A DNA stretch of 30,711 nucleotides from a virus. Made by a program: the position numbers and the translations under genes. The first letter of the stretch is position 1, and every line of letters begins with the position of its first letter. The DNA lies in IMG/VR virus record IMGVR_UViG_3300027782_000256, positions 1 through 30,711 of that record; one strand, given 5' to 3'. Shown here one piece after another: positions 18,121-25,404 of this stretch. The notes below the pieces were generated by a model, which was not told where the DNA came from, did not search any database, and saw nothing but the letters and a program-made list of their open reading frames with translations.

Positions 18121-19138
18121 AGAAGCAATCAAAAAAATAATGTCTGTTCTTAATTTAACAAACGAATCATTCTTTGAAGCGAAAACCGAACAAGGTGTTT
18201 CGTTAAAAATGGAAGGTGATTCTATGGAAATTGGAAAGATGTTATATGTAGCGACTGATGAGGGGATGATTCCCGCACCATCAGGAGTTCACAAACTTGA
18301 AGATGGTTCAGAAGTAGAAGTTGATGAAGAAGGCAAAGTTTCTAAAATTAAAATGGGCGACATGGAAGAAAAAACCAATGATGCCAAAATTGAAGAAAAG
18401 AAAAAAGAAGCTGAAATCAAAGACCAATCTATGGCTGAATCTCAAGAACCAGAAATTGAAATGGAAGAAGGTGATATCAAACTTGCTGACGGTAGCGTAT
18501 TAAGAATTGGTGGAGATAATCCAGAATTCGGCGTTAATGTTAAAAAAGTAACTTATGATGGAGCATTAACCGCAATCGCTGATGGTTCTTACGAAACTGC
18601 AGACGGAAGAGTTATGCAAATCGTGGGTGGAGAAATTCAAGGTATCCAATCAAAAGAAGCTGAAATGGCAAGAGGTGGCATGTTCACTGAAGCAAAATCA
18701 GGTGATTTAACATTAGAATCCCCAACATTTGATGTGGGTGAAACTCTTGATGTCGTTGGAGCAGACGGCGAGAAATCAAAAGCACCAGATGGAGAACATG
18801 AAGTTATCCTAAAAGATGAATCAGGAAATGAAAACAAGATTAGAGTAGTTGTTAAAGACGGTATGATTACCGAAAGAGAGAATGTTGAAGAAGAAACAGA
18901 AGACGAAATGTCTGCGTTTGTTGAAGCATTTGCAACAGCTATGAAAAGAATGGAAACAAAACTTGACGAATTAACAAACAAAACAATGGTTTTGGAGAAG
19001 TCATTTAAAAAATTCTCTAATGAACCATCAGGTTCACCGATTAAAAAACAAATAAACCCAGAATCTTTTACAATTTCAACCAATAATAAATTGGAAGGAT
19101 ATAAAAGATTAAGAGAAACTTTTTCTCAAAACAATTAA
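18110..19138 (+). CDS. Putative capsid scaffold protein (342 aa)
   Basis: Highly acidic and Lys-rich, lying between protease and capsid genes, the usual scaffold slot. Three weak repeats of a DG-rich beta motif are visible near residues 58-85 (GVHKLEDGSEVEVDEEGKVS), 145-175 (SYETADGRVMQIVGGEIQGI) and 225-255 (GEHEVILKDESGNENKIRVV). The C-terminal ~265-310 is a coiled coil (AFATAMKRMETKLDELTNKT), which in scaffolds commonly binds the capsid. Overlap with the upstream gene suggests coupled translation. No catalytic motif was seen. Confidence 0.7.
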   Translation: MTSKEAIKKIMSVLNLTNESFFEAKTEQGVSLKMEGDSMEIGKMLYVATDEGMIPAPSGVHKLEDGSEVEVDEEGKVSKIKMGDMEEKTNDAKIEEKKKEAEIKDQSMAESQEPEIEMEEGDIKLADGSVLRIGGDNPEFGVNVKKVTYDGALTAIADGSYETADGRVMQIVGGEIQGIQSKEAEMARGGMFTEAKSGDLTLESPTFDVGETLDVVGADGEKSKAPDGEHEVILKDESGNENKIRVVVKDGMITERENVEEETEDEMSAFVEAFATAMKRMETKLDELTNKTMVLEKSFKKFSNEPSGSPIKKQINPESFTISTNNKLEGYKRLRETFSQNN

Positions 19139-19155
19139 AATAAAACTAAAATAAA

Positions 19156-20124
19156 ATGAAAAAAAATCTTTCAAAATTGAATTTTTCATACGACTTGGGT
19201 GGTTTAACTTCTTATGTTGATGCGTTAAATAGCGATATCATCAGCGAAGCGGTTTTAACTCCAGCGACTATGGAGTATTGCAACGTTATTCCTGGTATTA
19301 AAGGAACACAAAACGTTAACTTGTTATCTGAAACATTGGCTGTACAAACTGGTACAACTTGTGGATGGAGCAACGAAGGAGCTGTAACCTTCACAACTGC
19401 AGCAGTTACTGTTGCGGCATTAAAAGTGAATCAATCACTTTGTTTACAGCAGCTAAATACACTTTGGTTGGGTCAATTCTTGAATCCTGGTTCATATAAT
19501 GAGACAGCACCATTTGAGCAAGCAATCATTGATTTGCAAACTAAACAAATCAAAAGATATAACGAAGATTTGTTATGGGCTGCATCAAGTGCAACTACTT
19601 CATTTAGTGGTTTCAAAGAATTATTAGCTAACACAGCTGGTGTTGTTAAATTAACAGGTCAAACTGCATTATGTTCTGTAACAGGTACTAACGCAACTGA
19701 AAAGGCGAACAATGTATTAGCTCAAGTTGATAACATGATTAACTCTTTAGACAGAAATGTTTATGATAGAGACGATATCGTTATCTTCATGAGTCAAGCA
19801 CAATTCAAGTGTTACTTAACTGCAATCAGAAATGTTAACAACTTCTACATTGATTCAAGTGAAAACAAATTAGGTTCAGTTTATTCTGTATACCATCCTC
19901 AAACAAACTACAAAGTTGTAGGTGTACCAGGATTGGCTGGAAGTAACTTAATCGCTATGGCTCCTGCTCAGTATTTCTTAGTAGGTGTTGATTTAACATC
20001 TGATGAGGATTCATTCAGAGCTTGGTGGTCACAAGATTTCCAAGAAGTAAGAATGATGGCTGCATGGAAGTTAGGAACTCAAATTGCGTTCCCACAGTTC
20101 TTTGTTACTAACGGATTATCTTAA
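19156..20124 (+). CDS. Major capsid protein, HK97-fold type (322 aa)
   Basis: Position after protease and scaffold, length, and sequence pattern fit an HK97-fold capsid protein: N-arm plus E-loop-like region (~40-100, with AVTFTTAAVTVAALKVNQSL), spine-helix region with IKRYNEDLLWAASSA, and P/A-domain segments (VYDRDDIVIFMSQAQFKCYL, VVGVPGL, VRMMAAWKLGTQIAFPQFFV). Seven Cys residues are scattered along the chain. No start-proximal ATATTTA motif; the leader is A-rich. A strong hairpin follows the stop at 20135-20166. Confidence 0.85.
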   Translation: MKKNLSKLNFSYDLGGLTSYVDALNSDIISEAVLTPATMEYCNVIPGIKGTQNVNLLSETLAVQTGTTCGWSNEGAVTFTTAAVTVAALKVNQSLCLQQLNTLWLGQFLNPGSYNETAPFEQAIIDLQTKQIKRYNEDLLWAASSATTSFSGFKELLANTAGVVKLTGQTALCSVTGTNATEKANNVLAQVDNMINSLDRNVYDRDDIVIFMSQAQFKCYLTAIRNVNNFYIDSSENKLGSVYSVYHPQTNYKVVGVPGLAGSNLIAMAPAQYFLVGVDLTSDEDSFRAWWSQDFQEVRMMAAWKLGTQIAFPQFFVTNGLS

Positions 20125-20134
20125 TCCAACAATA

Positions 20135-20166
20135 TTGATATGGGGGAGCAATCCCCCACATATCAA
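20135..20166 (+). other. Intergenic hairpin after capsid gene (GCAA loop)
   Basis: GGGGGA (20142-20147) pairs with TCCCCC (20152-20157) around a GCAA tetraloop of GNRA type. After a two-base bulge, TTGATAT (20135-20141) pairs with ATATCAA (20160-20166). No T-run follows, so it is more like a transcript-stabilising, processing or partial-attenuation element than a terminator. Confidence 0.75.
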
Positions 20167-20200
20167 ACAAAATAAACTAATCTAATAATAAAACAAAAAT

Positions 20201-20731
20201 ATGGCATGCAATCTTTCAAGTGGTATTTTATTAAGTTGTCGTGATAATGTGGCAGGTGTTCAAACAATCTGGGTAACAGATTTCACAAACATTGACTCAA
20301 TCACGAAAAACTCTGGTGATACCATTACATCAATCTCAGGCTCAGGCACTTTCTATGAGTTCCAATTGATTAGAACCAGTTCTCAATACACTGAAACAGT
20401 AAATGCTTCATTGGAAAACGGAACTGTATTCTATACTCAAGAACTTGTAACTTATTTTGCTAAATTAGACCAAACAAAAAGAAACATCCTTAAAACATTG
20501 GCTCAATCTCCAAGATTGGCTATTGTGATGGAAGATAATAACAACAATTACTTCTATTTGGGTGAAACTTATGGTTCATTTATCTCTGCTGGTTCATCTG
20601 TAACTGGTAAAGCATTAGGTGACCAAGCTGGTTATAATTTAACATTCCAAGCTCTTGAACCAAACCCAATGAACGAATTATCGGGTTCATTATCAAGTGT
20701 AGCAACTGGTATAACAGTTCAACTTAACTAA
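20201..20731 (+). CDS. Major tail tube protein (176 aa)
   Basis: Compact beta-rich protein of typical tube-subunit size, ending in a GYNLTFQALEPNPMNELSGS segment like the closing strands of tail-tube folds. It is flanked by two strong intergenic hairpins, like the neighbouring capsid gene, which fits high-level expression. The start ATG follows an A-rich leader. Tail tube assignment is inferred from size, composition and place; a head decoration protein is the main alternative. Confidence 0.65.
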   Translation: MACNLSSGILLSCRDNVAGVQTIWVTDFTNIDSITKNSGDTITSISGSGTFYEFQLIRTSSQYTETVNASLENGTVFYTQELVTYFAKLDQTKRNILKTLAQSPRLAIVMEDNNNNYFYLGETYGSFISAGSSVTGKALGDQAGYNLTFQALEPNPMNELSGSLSSVATGITVQLN

Positions 20732-20745
20732 ACCAAATTAAAATA

Positions 20746-20776
20746 AACATAGGGGGATTAAACATCCCCTTATGTT
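20746..20776 (+). other. Intergenic hairpin after tail tube gene
   Basis: AACATA (20746-20751), G752 and GGGGAT (20753-20758) pair with ATCCCC (20764-20769), T770 and TATGTT (20771-20776): 13 pairs with one G-U, loop TAAAC. Its 3' arm runs directly into the ATATTTA motif of the next gene. Confidence 0.75.
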
Positions 20777-20788
20777 ATATTTATAGAT
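20777..20788 (+). promoter_or_regulatory. ATATTTA start-proximal motif
   Basis: ATATTTATAGAT directly before the ATG at 20789; its first base abuts the hairpin stem ending at 20776. Confidence 0.35.
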
Positions 20789-21211
20789 ATGCTAATAATC
20801 AGAACAGGACAACCAAACACATTAGTGGTTACGGTATCGCAGAATGCGACAATACCTAACCCAGAATGGTTATTTAGTTTCACACATATATTCTCCAAAG
20901 AACAAGTCCAATTCATTCCAACTGATATCTCAACTCATAAGGTTAGATACGATGAGTTTGTATTTGTTGAAGGAAGTGGTGTTGGTGAGATTCAATTTCC
21001 CTATGAGGGACTTTATACCTATGGTGTTTATCAACAAACACAAGGTTCTGGTAACTTGAATCCACAATATTCTCAAGGGATTATTGAAGCAGGACAAGCA
21101 CAAGTTATTGTTCAATCGGCAAACACTACAAATGATTATTATATTGAGTATGTTTCAAACAATGAATATAACTCAAACTATATCTTTGCCCCGAATGAAA
21201 TTAACCCCTGA
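20789..21211 (+). CDS. Conserved-looking virion protein of unknown function (140 aa)
   Basis: Beta-rich, no Cys, no membrane segment. Sequence such as IRTGQPNTLVVTVSQNATIP, FSFTHIFSKEQVQF and GLYTYGVYQQTQGSGNLNPQ suggests an immunoglobulin-like small structural domain, as in minor tail or decoration proteins. It lies between tail tube and portal. I do not recognise a specific family. Confidence 0.6.
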   Translation: MLIIRTGQPNTLVVTVSQNATIPNPEWLFSFTHIFSKEQVQFIPTDISTHKVRYDEFVFVEGSGVGEIQFPYEGLYTYGVYQQTQGSGNLNPQYSQGIIEAGQAQVIVQSANTTNDYYIEYVSNNEYNSNYIFAPNEINP

Positions 21212-21229
21212 TTATTAGACAAAAAAATT

Positions 21230-21243
21230 ATATTTAATAGTAT
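21230..21243 (+). promoter_or_regulatory. ATATTTA start-proximal motif
   Basis: ATATTTAATAGTAT immediately before the portal ATG at 21244, in a 32-base gap. Confidence 0.35.
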
Positions 21244-22428
21244 ATGGAAGAACAAAACAAAGAAGATTTATTAAGGGTCTTTAACTTTGCAGTAGCCAGA
21301 GTTCCAATTATTGAAGAACAAATCCAAACGAATGTGAGATTACCTTACATTTTTTATGGTATCGCCAATCTTGCACCCCAAGAACTTATTAGATTATTTA
21401 ATAGTTCTCCGACCCACAGAGCGTCTATAATGTCCAAATGGTATGGTGTTAGGGGAGAAGGTATTTCGTTGAAGGGCGGGGACGATAAGAGGTTACAAAT
21501 GGTTAATTCTGCTGGTGATACAATGTATGACCTTTGGAATAAATGTACTTTGGATTTTATACTCTATGGGGCAATGAGTATAAATATTGTTTGGAAGAGA
21601 GACAGAGAACTTGGATTTGAAATGTATTCAATGGATACATCAAAATTAAGAGCAGGTAGAGCTGATATGGATGACCATGTTAAAGATTACTATTTCTCAT
21701 CTGATTGGGCATTCCCAAAGAAGTTTGTTCCAAGAAAAATCGCATCATTTAATGTTGCAAACGAAGAACCTTCACAAGTTTTTTATTATACAACACATAG
21801 CCCTGGAAATGAATATTATTCTTGTCCGACATATTGGGGAGGTGCTACCGCAATTGCTACCGAGATTGAGGTTTATAATTGGTGGCATTCAAACATCATC
21901 AACGGGTTGAACCCATCACTATTTGTTTCATTGAATAGTGGTATTCCTTCACCTGATGAAAGAGAACAAATCTACCAAACCTTAACAGCAAAATATTCAT
22001 CATCAAATAATCCTGGTAAGTTAATGTTAACATTCGCCAATTCAAAAGAAGAAGCACCAGAGATTACAACCATTTCTCCAAATGGTTCAGACAAGATGTG
22101 GATTGAAATGAACACAGCAGTTCAACAAGCAATCCTTACATCACATCAGATATCTTCACCTGAATTATTGGGTATCCAAACCCCATCTGCTCTTGGTACT
22201 CCAAATCACTTGGAGGCACAAGACCACTTCCAACACTTGGTTATTAAACCAATTCAAGAAGAGATTAAAAAGGTATTTGAAAAGTTATTATTATTAAGAG
22301 ATAAAATACCAGCAGAAATTGAAATCAAACAATTTGAGATGGTTACAATTCCTGATTCAAAACCAATAGAAACAGTTGATGTTGAAAAAACAGAAACCGT
22401 TGATAATATAGATAAACCAACAGAATAA
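21244..22428 (+). CDS. Portal protein (394 aa)
   Basis: Dodecameric DNA gateway at the capsid vertex. Recognised from the N-terminal wing pattern (RLFNSSPTHRASIMSKWYGV, GEGISL), the LYGAMSINIVWKRDR strand with YSMDTSKLRAG, the clip region (WWHSNIINGLNPSLFVSLNS) and the C-terminal helix with HQISSPELLGIQTPSALGTP, where portal proteins typically place residues facing the tunnel. The C-terminus is a short acidic extension. The connector gene starts two bases after the stop. Length is at the short end for portals. Confidence 0.85.
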   Translation: MEEQNKEDLLRVFNFAVARVPIIEEQIQTNVRLPYIFYGIANLAPQELIRLFNSSPTHRASIMSKWYGVRGEGISLKGGDDKRLQMVNSAGDTMYDLWNKCTLDFILYGAMSINIVWKRDRELGFEMYSMDTSKLRAGRADMDDHVKDYYFSSDWAFPKKFVPRKIASFNVANEEPSQVFYYTTHSPGNEYYSCPTYWGGATAIATEIEVYNWWHSNIINGLNPSLFVSLNSGIPSPDEREQIYQTLTAKYSSSNNPGKLMLTFANSKEEAPEITTISPNGSDKMWIEMNTAVQQAILTSHQISSPELLGIQTPSALGTPNHLEAQDHFQHLVIKPIQEEIKKVFEKLLLLRDKIPAEIEIKQFEMVTIPDSKPIETVDVEKTETVDNIDKPTE

Positions 22429-22429
22429 T

Positions 22430-23044
22430 ATGAGTGGCTTAATACCTCAAAATGTCTTACTGGTTAGTGAGACAAAAATCAAAAACTTTACAGACATTGA
22501 CCAAAATGTTACCAGTGCGGTATTACTTCCATTTATATCTGTTGCTCAACAAACAAAGTTGGAATACATCATTGGTGGAAGATATTACAGACAACTTTTA
22601 GAACAAGTTTCAGGTAATACTTTAACTCAAACAAATGAAAACTTCATCAATTATTTTGCTGCTCCCCTTGTATTATGGGCGGGTTATAGCGAATGTTTGC
22701 CAAGCGTATGGGGCAGAATTAAAAATAATGGTATCGTAAATGGTGCAGAACAATCTGTAACATTAAAAGAAATGCAATGGTTTGTTGAAAAGGCTAATGA
22801 TAGAAGCCAATTCTTTGAAGCCAGAATGATTGAACAAATTATTTGGAACTCAAACTTATATCCATTAGTTTTTAATTATAATACAAATGATGGTATGATG
22901 CCACATCTTGGTAAGAACTACTTTAGTGGATTACATTTAACCAATGGTAGATATTCAGGTTATGAGATTGCTGTTGGAATGAGAAGAGCTGGTATTGGTT
23001 ATTATTCAGGACCAGAGTTTGCTTGTTTATACGGAGGGTGTTAA
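22430..23044 (+). CDS. Head-tail connector/adaptor protein (204 aa)
   Basis: Helical N-terminus (IPQNVLLVSETKIKNFTDID, then SAVLLPFISVAQQTKLEYII) with the pattern of connectors that bind below the portal, followed by YYRQLLEQVSGN. The C-terminal half is Gly/Tyr-rich with MRRAGIGYYSGPEFACLYGG. Position directly after the portal supports a head-completion role. Family match by pattern only. Confidence 0.65.
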   Translation: MSGLIPQNVLLVSETKIKNFTDIDQNVTSAVLLPFISVAQQTKLEYIIGGRYYRQLLEQVSGNTLTQTNENFINYFAAPLVLWAGYSECLPSVWGRIKNNGIVNGAEQSVTLKEMQWFVEKANDRSQFFEARMIEQIIWNSNLYPLVFNYNTNDGMMPHLGKNYFSGLHLTNGRYSGYEIAVGMRRAGIGYYSGPEFACLYGGC

Positions 23045-23046
23045 TT

Positions 23047-23316
23047 ATGAGTGAAGGAACAATTTTAATCATATCAAATGCTTTAACCGCCATTGCTGGT
23101 TGGTTTATTGGTCGTAGAAAGACAGAAGCAGATAGTGATAATGCGATATTGAATAATCTTGCTACATCAATACAGATTTATCAAACGATAATTGAATCCT
23201 TGAAAAACGAAATACACGAACTTAATATTAAGGTTCAAGACCTTGAAAAAAAGGTTGATGACTTAATGGTGGAAAACAGAAAATTAAAAACTAAAAGTAT
23301 TAACCCAAATAATTAA
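23047..23316 (+). CDS. Membrane-anchored coiled-coil protein (89 aa)
   Basis: The ATG at 23047, just after the connector stop, is preferred to the in-frame ATG at 23023, which overlaps the connector gene and puts Arg residues before the membrane segment. One transmembrane helix (ILIISNALTAIAGWFI) is followed by a positive GRRK stop signal and a coiled coil (SLKNEIHELNIKVQDLEKKV). Similar proteins recur near phage structural genes in Bacteroidota. A spanin- or holin-like lysis role is possible but unsupported. Confidence 0.65.
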   Translation: MSEGTILIISNALTAIAGWFIGRRKTEADSDNAILNNLATSIQIYQTIIESLKNEIHELNIKVQDLEKKVDDLMVENRKLKTKSINPNN

Positions 23317-23327
23317 AATACTAAACA

Positions 23328-24119
23328 TTGCCTATCCCGACCCCATCCAAAGAAGAAAAATACGAAAACTTTTTAAGTAGATGTATTAAAGCCATCTATG
23401 ATGAGTATGGACAAGAACAGGCAACAGCAATTTGTAGCTCACAATGGGCGAATAGAAATATGAAACAACAAGAAGAAATCTTTGTGTTAACCCCAAAGAA
23501 AAACGAGAACAGAGGTAGTTATTTATCAAGATGTTCTGCTCATACAAAAATGAGAGCTCAATTCCCTAACATGAAAGAAAGAATGGGAACTTGTCTAAAC
23601 GCATTTAACTCATACTACAAATATTGGAGTAAGTTAGAAGAGTTTACAGAAGGAACCGCTATTGGTGATTGTATTGCAAAAGAAAAAGCCAAGGGGTTTG
23701 ATTATCGTGAAGCATACCAACATTGTGCCAGTAAGGTTGTTGTTACTCCTGGTCCCATTGTATTATCAAATGAGGACAACTTAATCGTTGAACCTGTCGC
23801 AATGTCTGAAGATGTATCTGTGGACTTTGACGATACATTCAACACAGAGCGTGGAAAAGAATTAGTCCAAAAACTAATTGATAGTGGTATGATTATTCAT
23901 ATCATTACCAGAAGGCAACAATCAGCCTCTAAACCTGTTTATGACCTTGCAACTGAATATGGTATTCCAAGAGATAGAGTCCATTTCACCAACGGAAAAC
24001 TTAAATGGGAAATGATTAAAGAATTGGGTATCAAAAAACACTTTGATAATAACCCTGACGAGATTAAAGCAATTAAGGAAAACTTACCAGAGGTAATAGC
24101 TGAAAAGTTTTTTGATTAA
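23328..24119 (+). CDS. Cys-pair repeat protein fused to HAD phosphatase domain (263 aa)
   Basis: The start is TTG at 23328: the codon two before it is a stop, there is no ATG nearby, and PIPTPSKEEKYENFLSRC resembles the usual N-terminus of this Cys domain in phages. Three modules carry spaced Cys pairs (C19/C36, C69/C89, C115/C133) with repeated YxxxLSRC and C.S.W or C..A patterns, perhaps disulfide or metal modules. Residues ~163-263 form a HAD hydrolase with all motifs: VDFDDT (D166, D168), IITRR (T194), K226 or nearby, and HFDNNPDE (D240). HAD enzymes transfer phosphate; the substrate here is unknown. Last gene before the operon terminator. The fusion is unusual. Confidence 0.75.
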   Translation: MPIPTPSKEEKYENFLSRCIKAIYDEYGQEQATAICSSQWANRNMKQQEEIFVLTPKKNENRGSYLSRCSAHTKMRAQFPNMKERMGTCLNAFNSYYKYWSKLEEFTEGTAIGDCIAKEKAKGFDYREAYQHCASKVVVTPGPIVLSNEDNLIVEPVAMSEDVSVDFDDTFNTERGKELVQKLIDSGMIIHIITRRQQSASKPVYDLATEYGIPRDRVHFTNGKLKWEMIKELGIKKHFDNNPDEIKAIKENLPEVIAEKFFD

Positions 24120-24145
24120 AGTTGATTACCAAGATACTATTTTGT

Positions 24146-24298
24146 ATATTTAGTATTAGAATGGTCGGGGGATATCGCTGTTTTATTTTTTTATTCTGAA
24201 TGTCTCTATTTATCTACACAATCCCCCACCTTCTTTTTTATATTTAATGTCCCATCATTATAAATTCCAATCTCCTAAAAAAAGATTGGTTTTTTTTT
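24146..24298 (+). ncRNA. Candidate non-coding RNA at end of late block
   Basis: The 239-base gap between the HAD gene and the 24359 gene holds an ATATTTAGTA motif (24146), a GGT-C-GGGGGAT arm (24163-24173) able to pair with ATCCCCCACC (24221-24230) across a 47-base loop, a T-rich tract and then a strong terminator. This could be a small transcribed RNA or just a large 3' untranslated stem. No conserved RNA family is recognised. Confidence 0.3.
24267..24298 (+). terminator. Rho-independent terminator of late block
   Basis: CCAATCT (24267-24273) pairs with AGATTGG (24283-24289), loop CCTAAAAAA, followed by nine T (24290-24298). Closes the long + strand structural operon. Confidence 0.9.
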
Positions 24299-24308
24299 GT
24301 CTATTCGC

Positions 24309-24339
24309 TTGACTAATATACCTACCTATACTATATTTT
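24309..24339 (+). promoter_or_regulatory. Candidate promoter for 24359 gene
   Basis: TTG at 24309 and TATATTTT at 24332 are 20 bases apart, close to the Bacteroidota TTG / TAnnTTTG layout. TTGACT and TATATT also give a sigma-70-like pair with 17-base spacing. It lies right after the terminator and ~20 bases before the next ATG. Confidence 0.45.
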
Positions 24340-24358
24340 AATTATAAATTAGATAGAT

Positions 24359-24532
24359 ATGGAAACAATTAAAAACTTAAATGAATGGAATGTTGATAGC
24401 ATCCTTGAAGTAAAACCTAAAACCGTTAAAGATGTTGTTACGACTCTTTTGGATGACGAGTGGTTTGATAAAATGTCCACCTGTGGATTGACCTATGGTG
24501 AAATAAATGAATTAGAAAAATATAACAAATAA
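24359..24532 (+). CDS. Small hypothetical protein (57 aa)
   Basis: ATG at 24359, stop TAA at 24530-24532. The product begins METIKNLNEWNVDSILEVKP and is acidic with two short helical segments. It starts 60 bases after the late terminator and sits 4 bases before the next gene, so it probably opens the early block. No domain recognised. Confidence 0.6.
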   Translation: METIKNLNEWNVDSILEVKPKTVKDVVTTLLDDEWFDKMSTCGLTYGEINELEKYNK

Positions 24533-24536
24533 GAAT

Positions 24537-24785
24537 ATGGGACAGACAAAAAATTATGACGATTACCAACTTGGATTTGATAGAACCCAATTATGGAAGG
24601 AGTATGAAGCTCCTATGATTAGAAGACAAACCGCATTAAACGCAGCACAATCATTCTTTGCAAACAACGATATCAAGTATTCAGCAATTGAGTTAAAGAC
24701 ATTGTATGTAAGATTTCTTAATATGATTGAAAATGGTGATACTAATTTCTTTGAGGAATTGGACAAACATATTAAAAAAAAGTAG
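24537..24785 (+). CDS. Small hypothetical protein (82 aa)
   Basis: Helical, charged protein (MGQTKNYDDYQLGFDRTQLW, EYEAPMIRRQTALNAAQSFF, LDKHIKKK). Probably co-transcribed with the 24359 gene. Its stop codon TAG is the first three bases of a repeated terminator module (24783-24838). No recognised family. Confidence 0.6.
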   Translation: MGQTKNYDDYQLGFDRTQLWKEYEAPMIRRQTALNAAQSFFANNDIKYSAIELKTLYVRFLNMIENGDTNFFEELDKHIKKK

Positions 24786-24838
24786 TTCTACTCCCATCTA
24801 CTATTTCCCCAACTCAAAAGGTTGGGGTTTTTTATTTT
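24783..24838 (+). terminator. Repeated terminator module, copy A
   Basis: A 24-base leader at 24783-24806 precedes a stem CCCCAAC (24807-24813) / GTTGGGG (24821-24827), loop TCAAAAG, then six T, A and four T. The leader recurs exactly at 27188-27211 in copy B, where the stem is one pair longer with a compensating base on both arms. Confidence 0.9.
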
Positions 24839-24846
24839 AAAATAAT

Positions 24847-24877
24847 TTTGGCAGTATCAAAATAATCAGTATCTTTG
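24847..24877 (+). promoter_or_regulatory. Bacteroidota-type promoter P1
   Basis: -33 TTTG (24847-24850) and -7 TATCTTTG (24870-24877) with a 19-base spacer, ideal for the Bacteroidota sigma consensus. It lies ~25 bases before the ATG at 24902 and directly after terminator copy A. Confidence 0.8.
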
Positions 24878-24901
24878 TAAGACACTTAACAACTAAAGAA
24901 A

Positions 24902-25084
24902 ATGGAGCACATTAAATTAAACCCGATTGAAGATTACACCTATGTTGATATGACCTTATATCTTGGTGATGTAAAAATCTTGTATAACGCTTGTATTGAT
25001 ATTATCAACGAGCATCCTGAAATGATTGGTTATGAAAAAACCGCAAAAAAATTATTGATGATTTTGGAGCAACATAACAAATAA
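24902..25084 (+). CDS. Small hypothetical protein (60 aa)
   Basis: Has its own promoter P1. Sequence includes IKLNPIEDYTYVDMTLYLGD and YEKTAKKLLMILEQ; small alpha/beta protein of unknown function. Small early proteins in phages often modulate the host, but nothing here identifies a target. Confidence 0.6.
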   Translation: MEHIKLNPIEDYTYVDMTLYLGDVKILYNACIDIINEHPEMIGYEKTAKKLLMILEQHNK

Positions 25085-25096
25085 TCAGTATCTTTG
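25063..25096 (+). promoter_or_regulatory. Bacteroidota-type promoter P2
   Basis: -7 TATCTTTG (25089-25096), with the flanking AATAATCAG identical to P1. The nearest TTTG (25063-25066) gives a long 22-base spacer, so P2 may be weaker. ATG at 25122 follows 25 bases on. Confidence 0.65.
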
Positions 25097-25121
25097 TAAA
25101 CACACTTAAAAAAAATAGAAG

Positions 25122-25343
25122 ATGACCAAACGAATCATTATCCAAGATTATCCTGCAACATTTCACTTTGATGTAAGAAAAGATTTACCTGACTTTGATG
25201 ACTACTGTAAGGTAAGACAAGAAATCCTCTTACGTCAGTTCAAAAAACAGAATATTGATAGTCCTTGTCACGGATATAACGAGTATGTTATTGAAATGGT
25301 TGAACCAATATTTGATGGTGAGATTTGGATACTTGGTTCATAA
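25122..25343 (+). CDS. Small hypothetical protein (73 aa)
   Basis: Driven by P2. Short protein with MTKRIIIQDYPATFHFDVRK and VRQEILLRQFKKQ, ending EPIFDGEIWILGS. No domain recognised. Its end overlaps a long in-frame upstream extension of the next gene, which I reject as the start of that gene. Confidence 0.6.
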   Translation: MTKRIIIQDYPATFHFDVRKDLPDFDDYCKVRQEILLRQFKKQNIDSPCHGYNEYVIEMVEPIFDGEIWILGS

Positions 25344-25347
25344 TTTA

Positions 25348-25379
25348 TTTGGCAGATTAAAATATTATACATACCTTTG
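25348..25379 (+). promoter_or_regulatory. Bacteroidota-type promoter P3
   Basis: TTTGGCAG (25348-25355, identical to P1) and -7 TACCTTTG (25372-25379), spacer 20. Lies between the 25122 gene and the ATPase, 25 bases before the ATG at 25405; this spacing decides the ATPase start. Confidence 0.8.
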
Positions 25380-25404
25380 TAAGACACTTAAAAAACACAT
25401 AGAC

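Noticed and set aside
18637-19083. 148-residue antisense open frame
   Set aside because: Lies fully within the scaffold gene, which has consistent codon use and family-like structure; the antisense product shows no domain.
23023-23046. Start at ATG 23023 for the membrane coiled-coil protein
   Set aside because: Overlaps the connector C-terminus; ATG 23047 directly follows its stop and gives a clean membrane segment.
25255-25404. N-terminal extension of the AAA+ ATPase to ATG 25255
   Set aside because: It overlaps the 25122 gene and would place promoter P3 inside the coding region; ATG 25405 has ideal spacing after P3.
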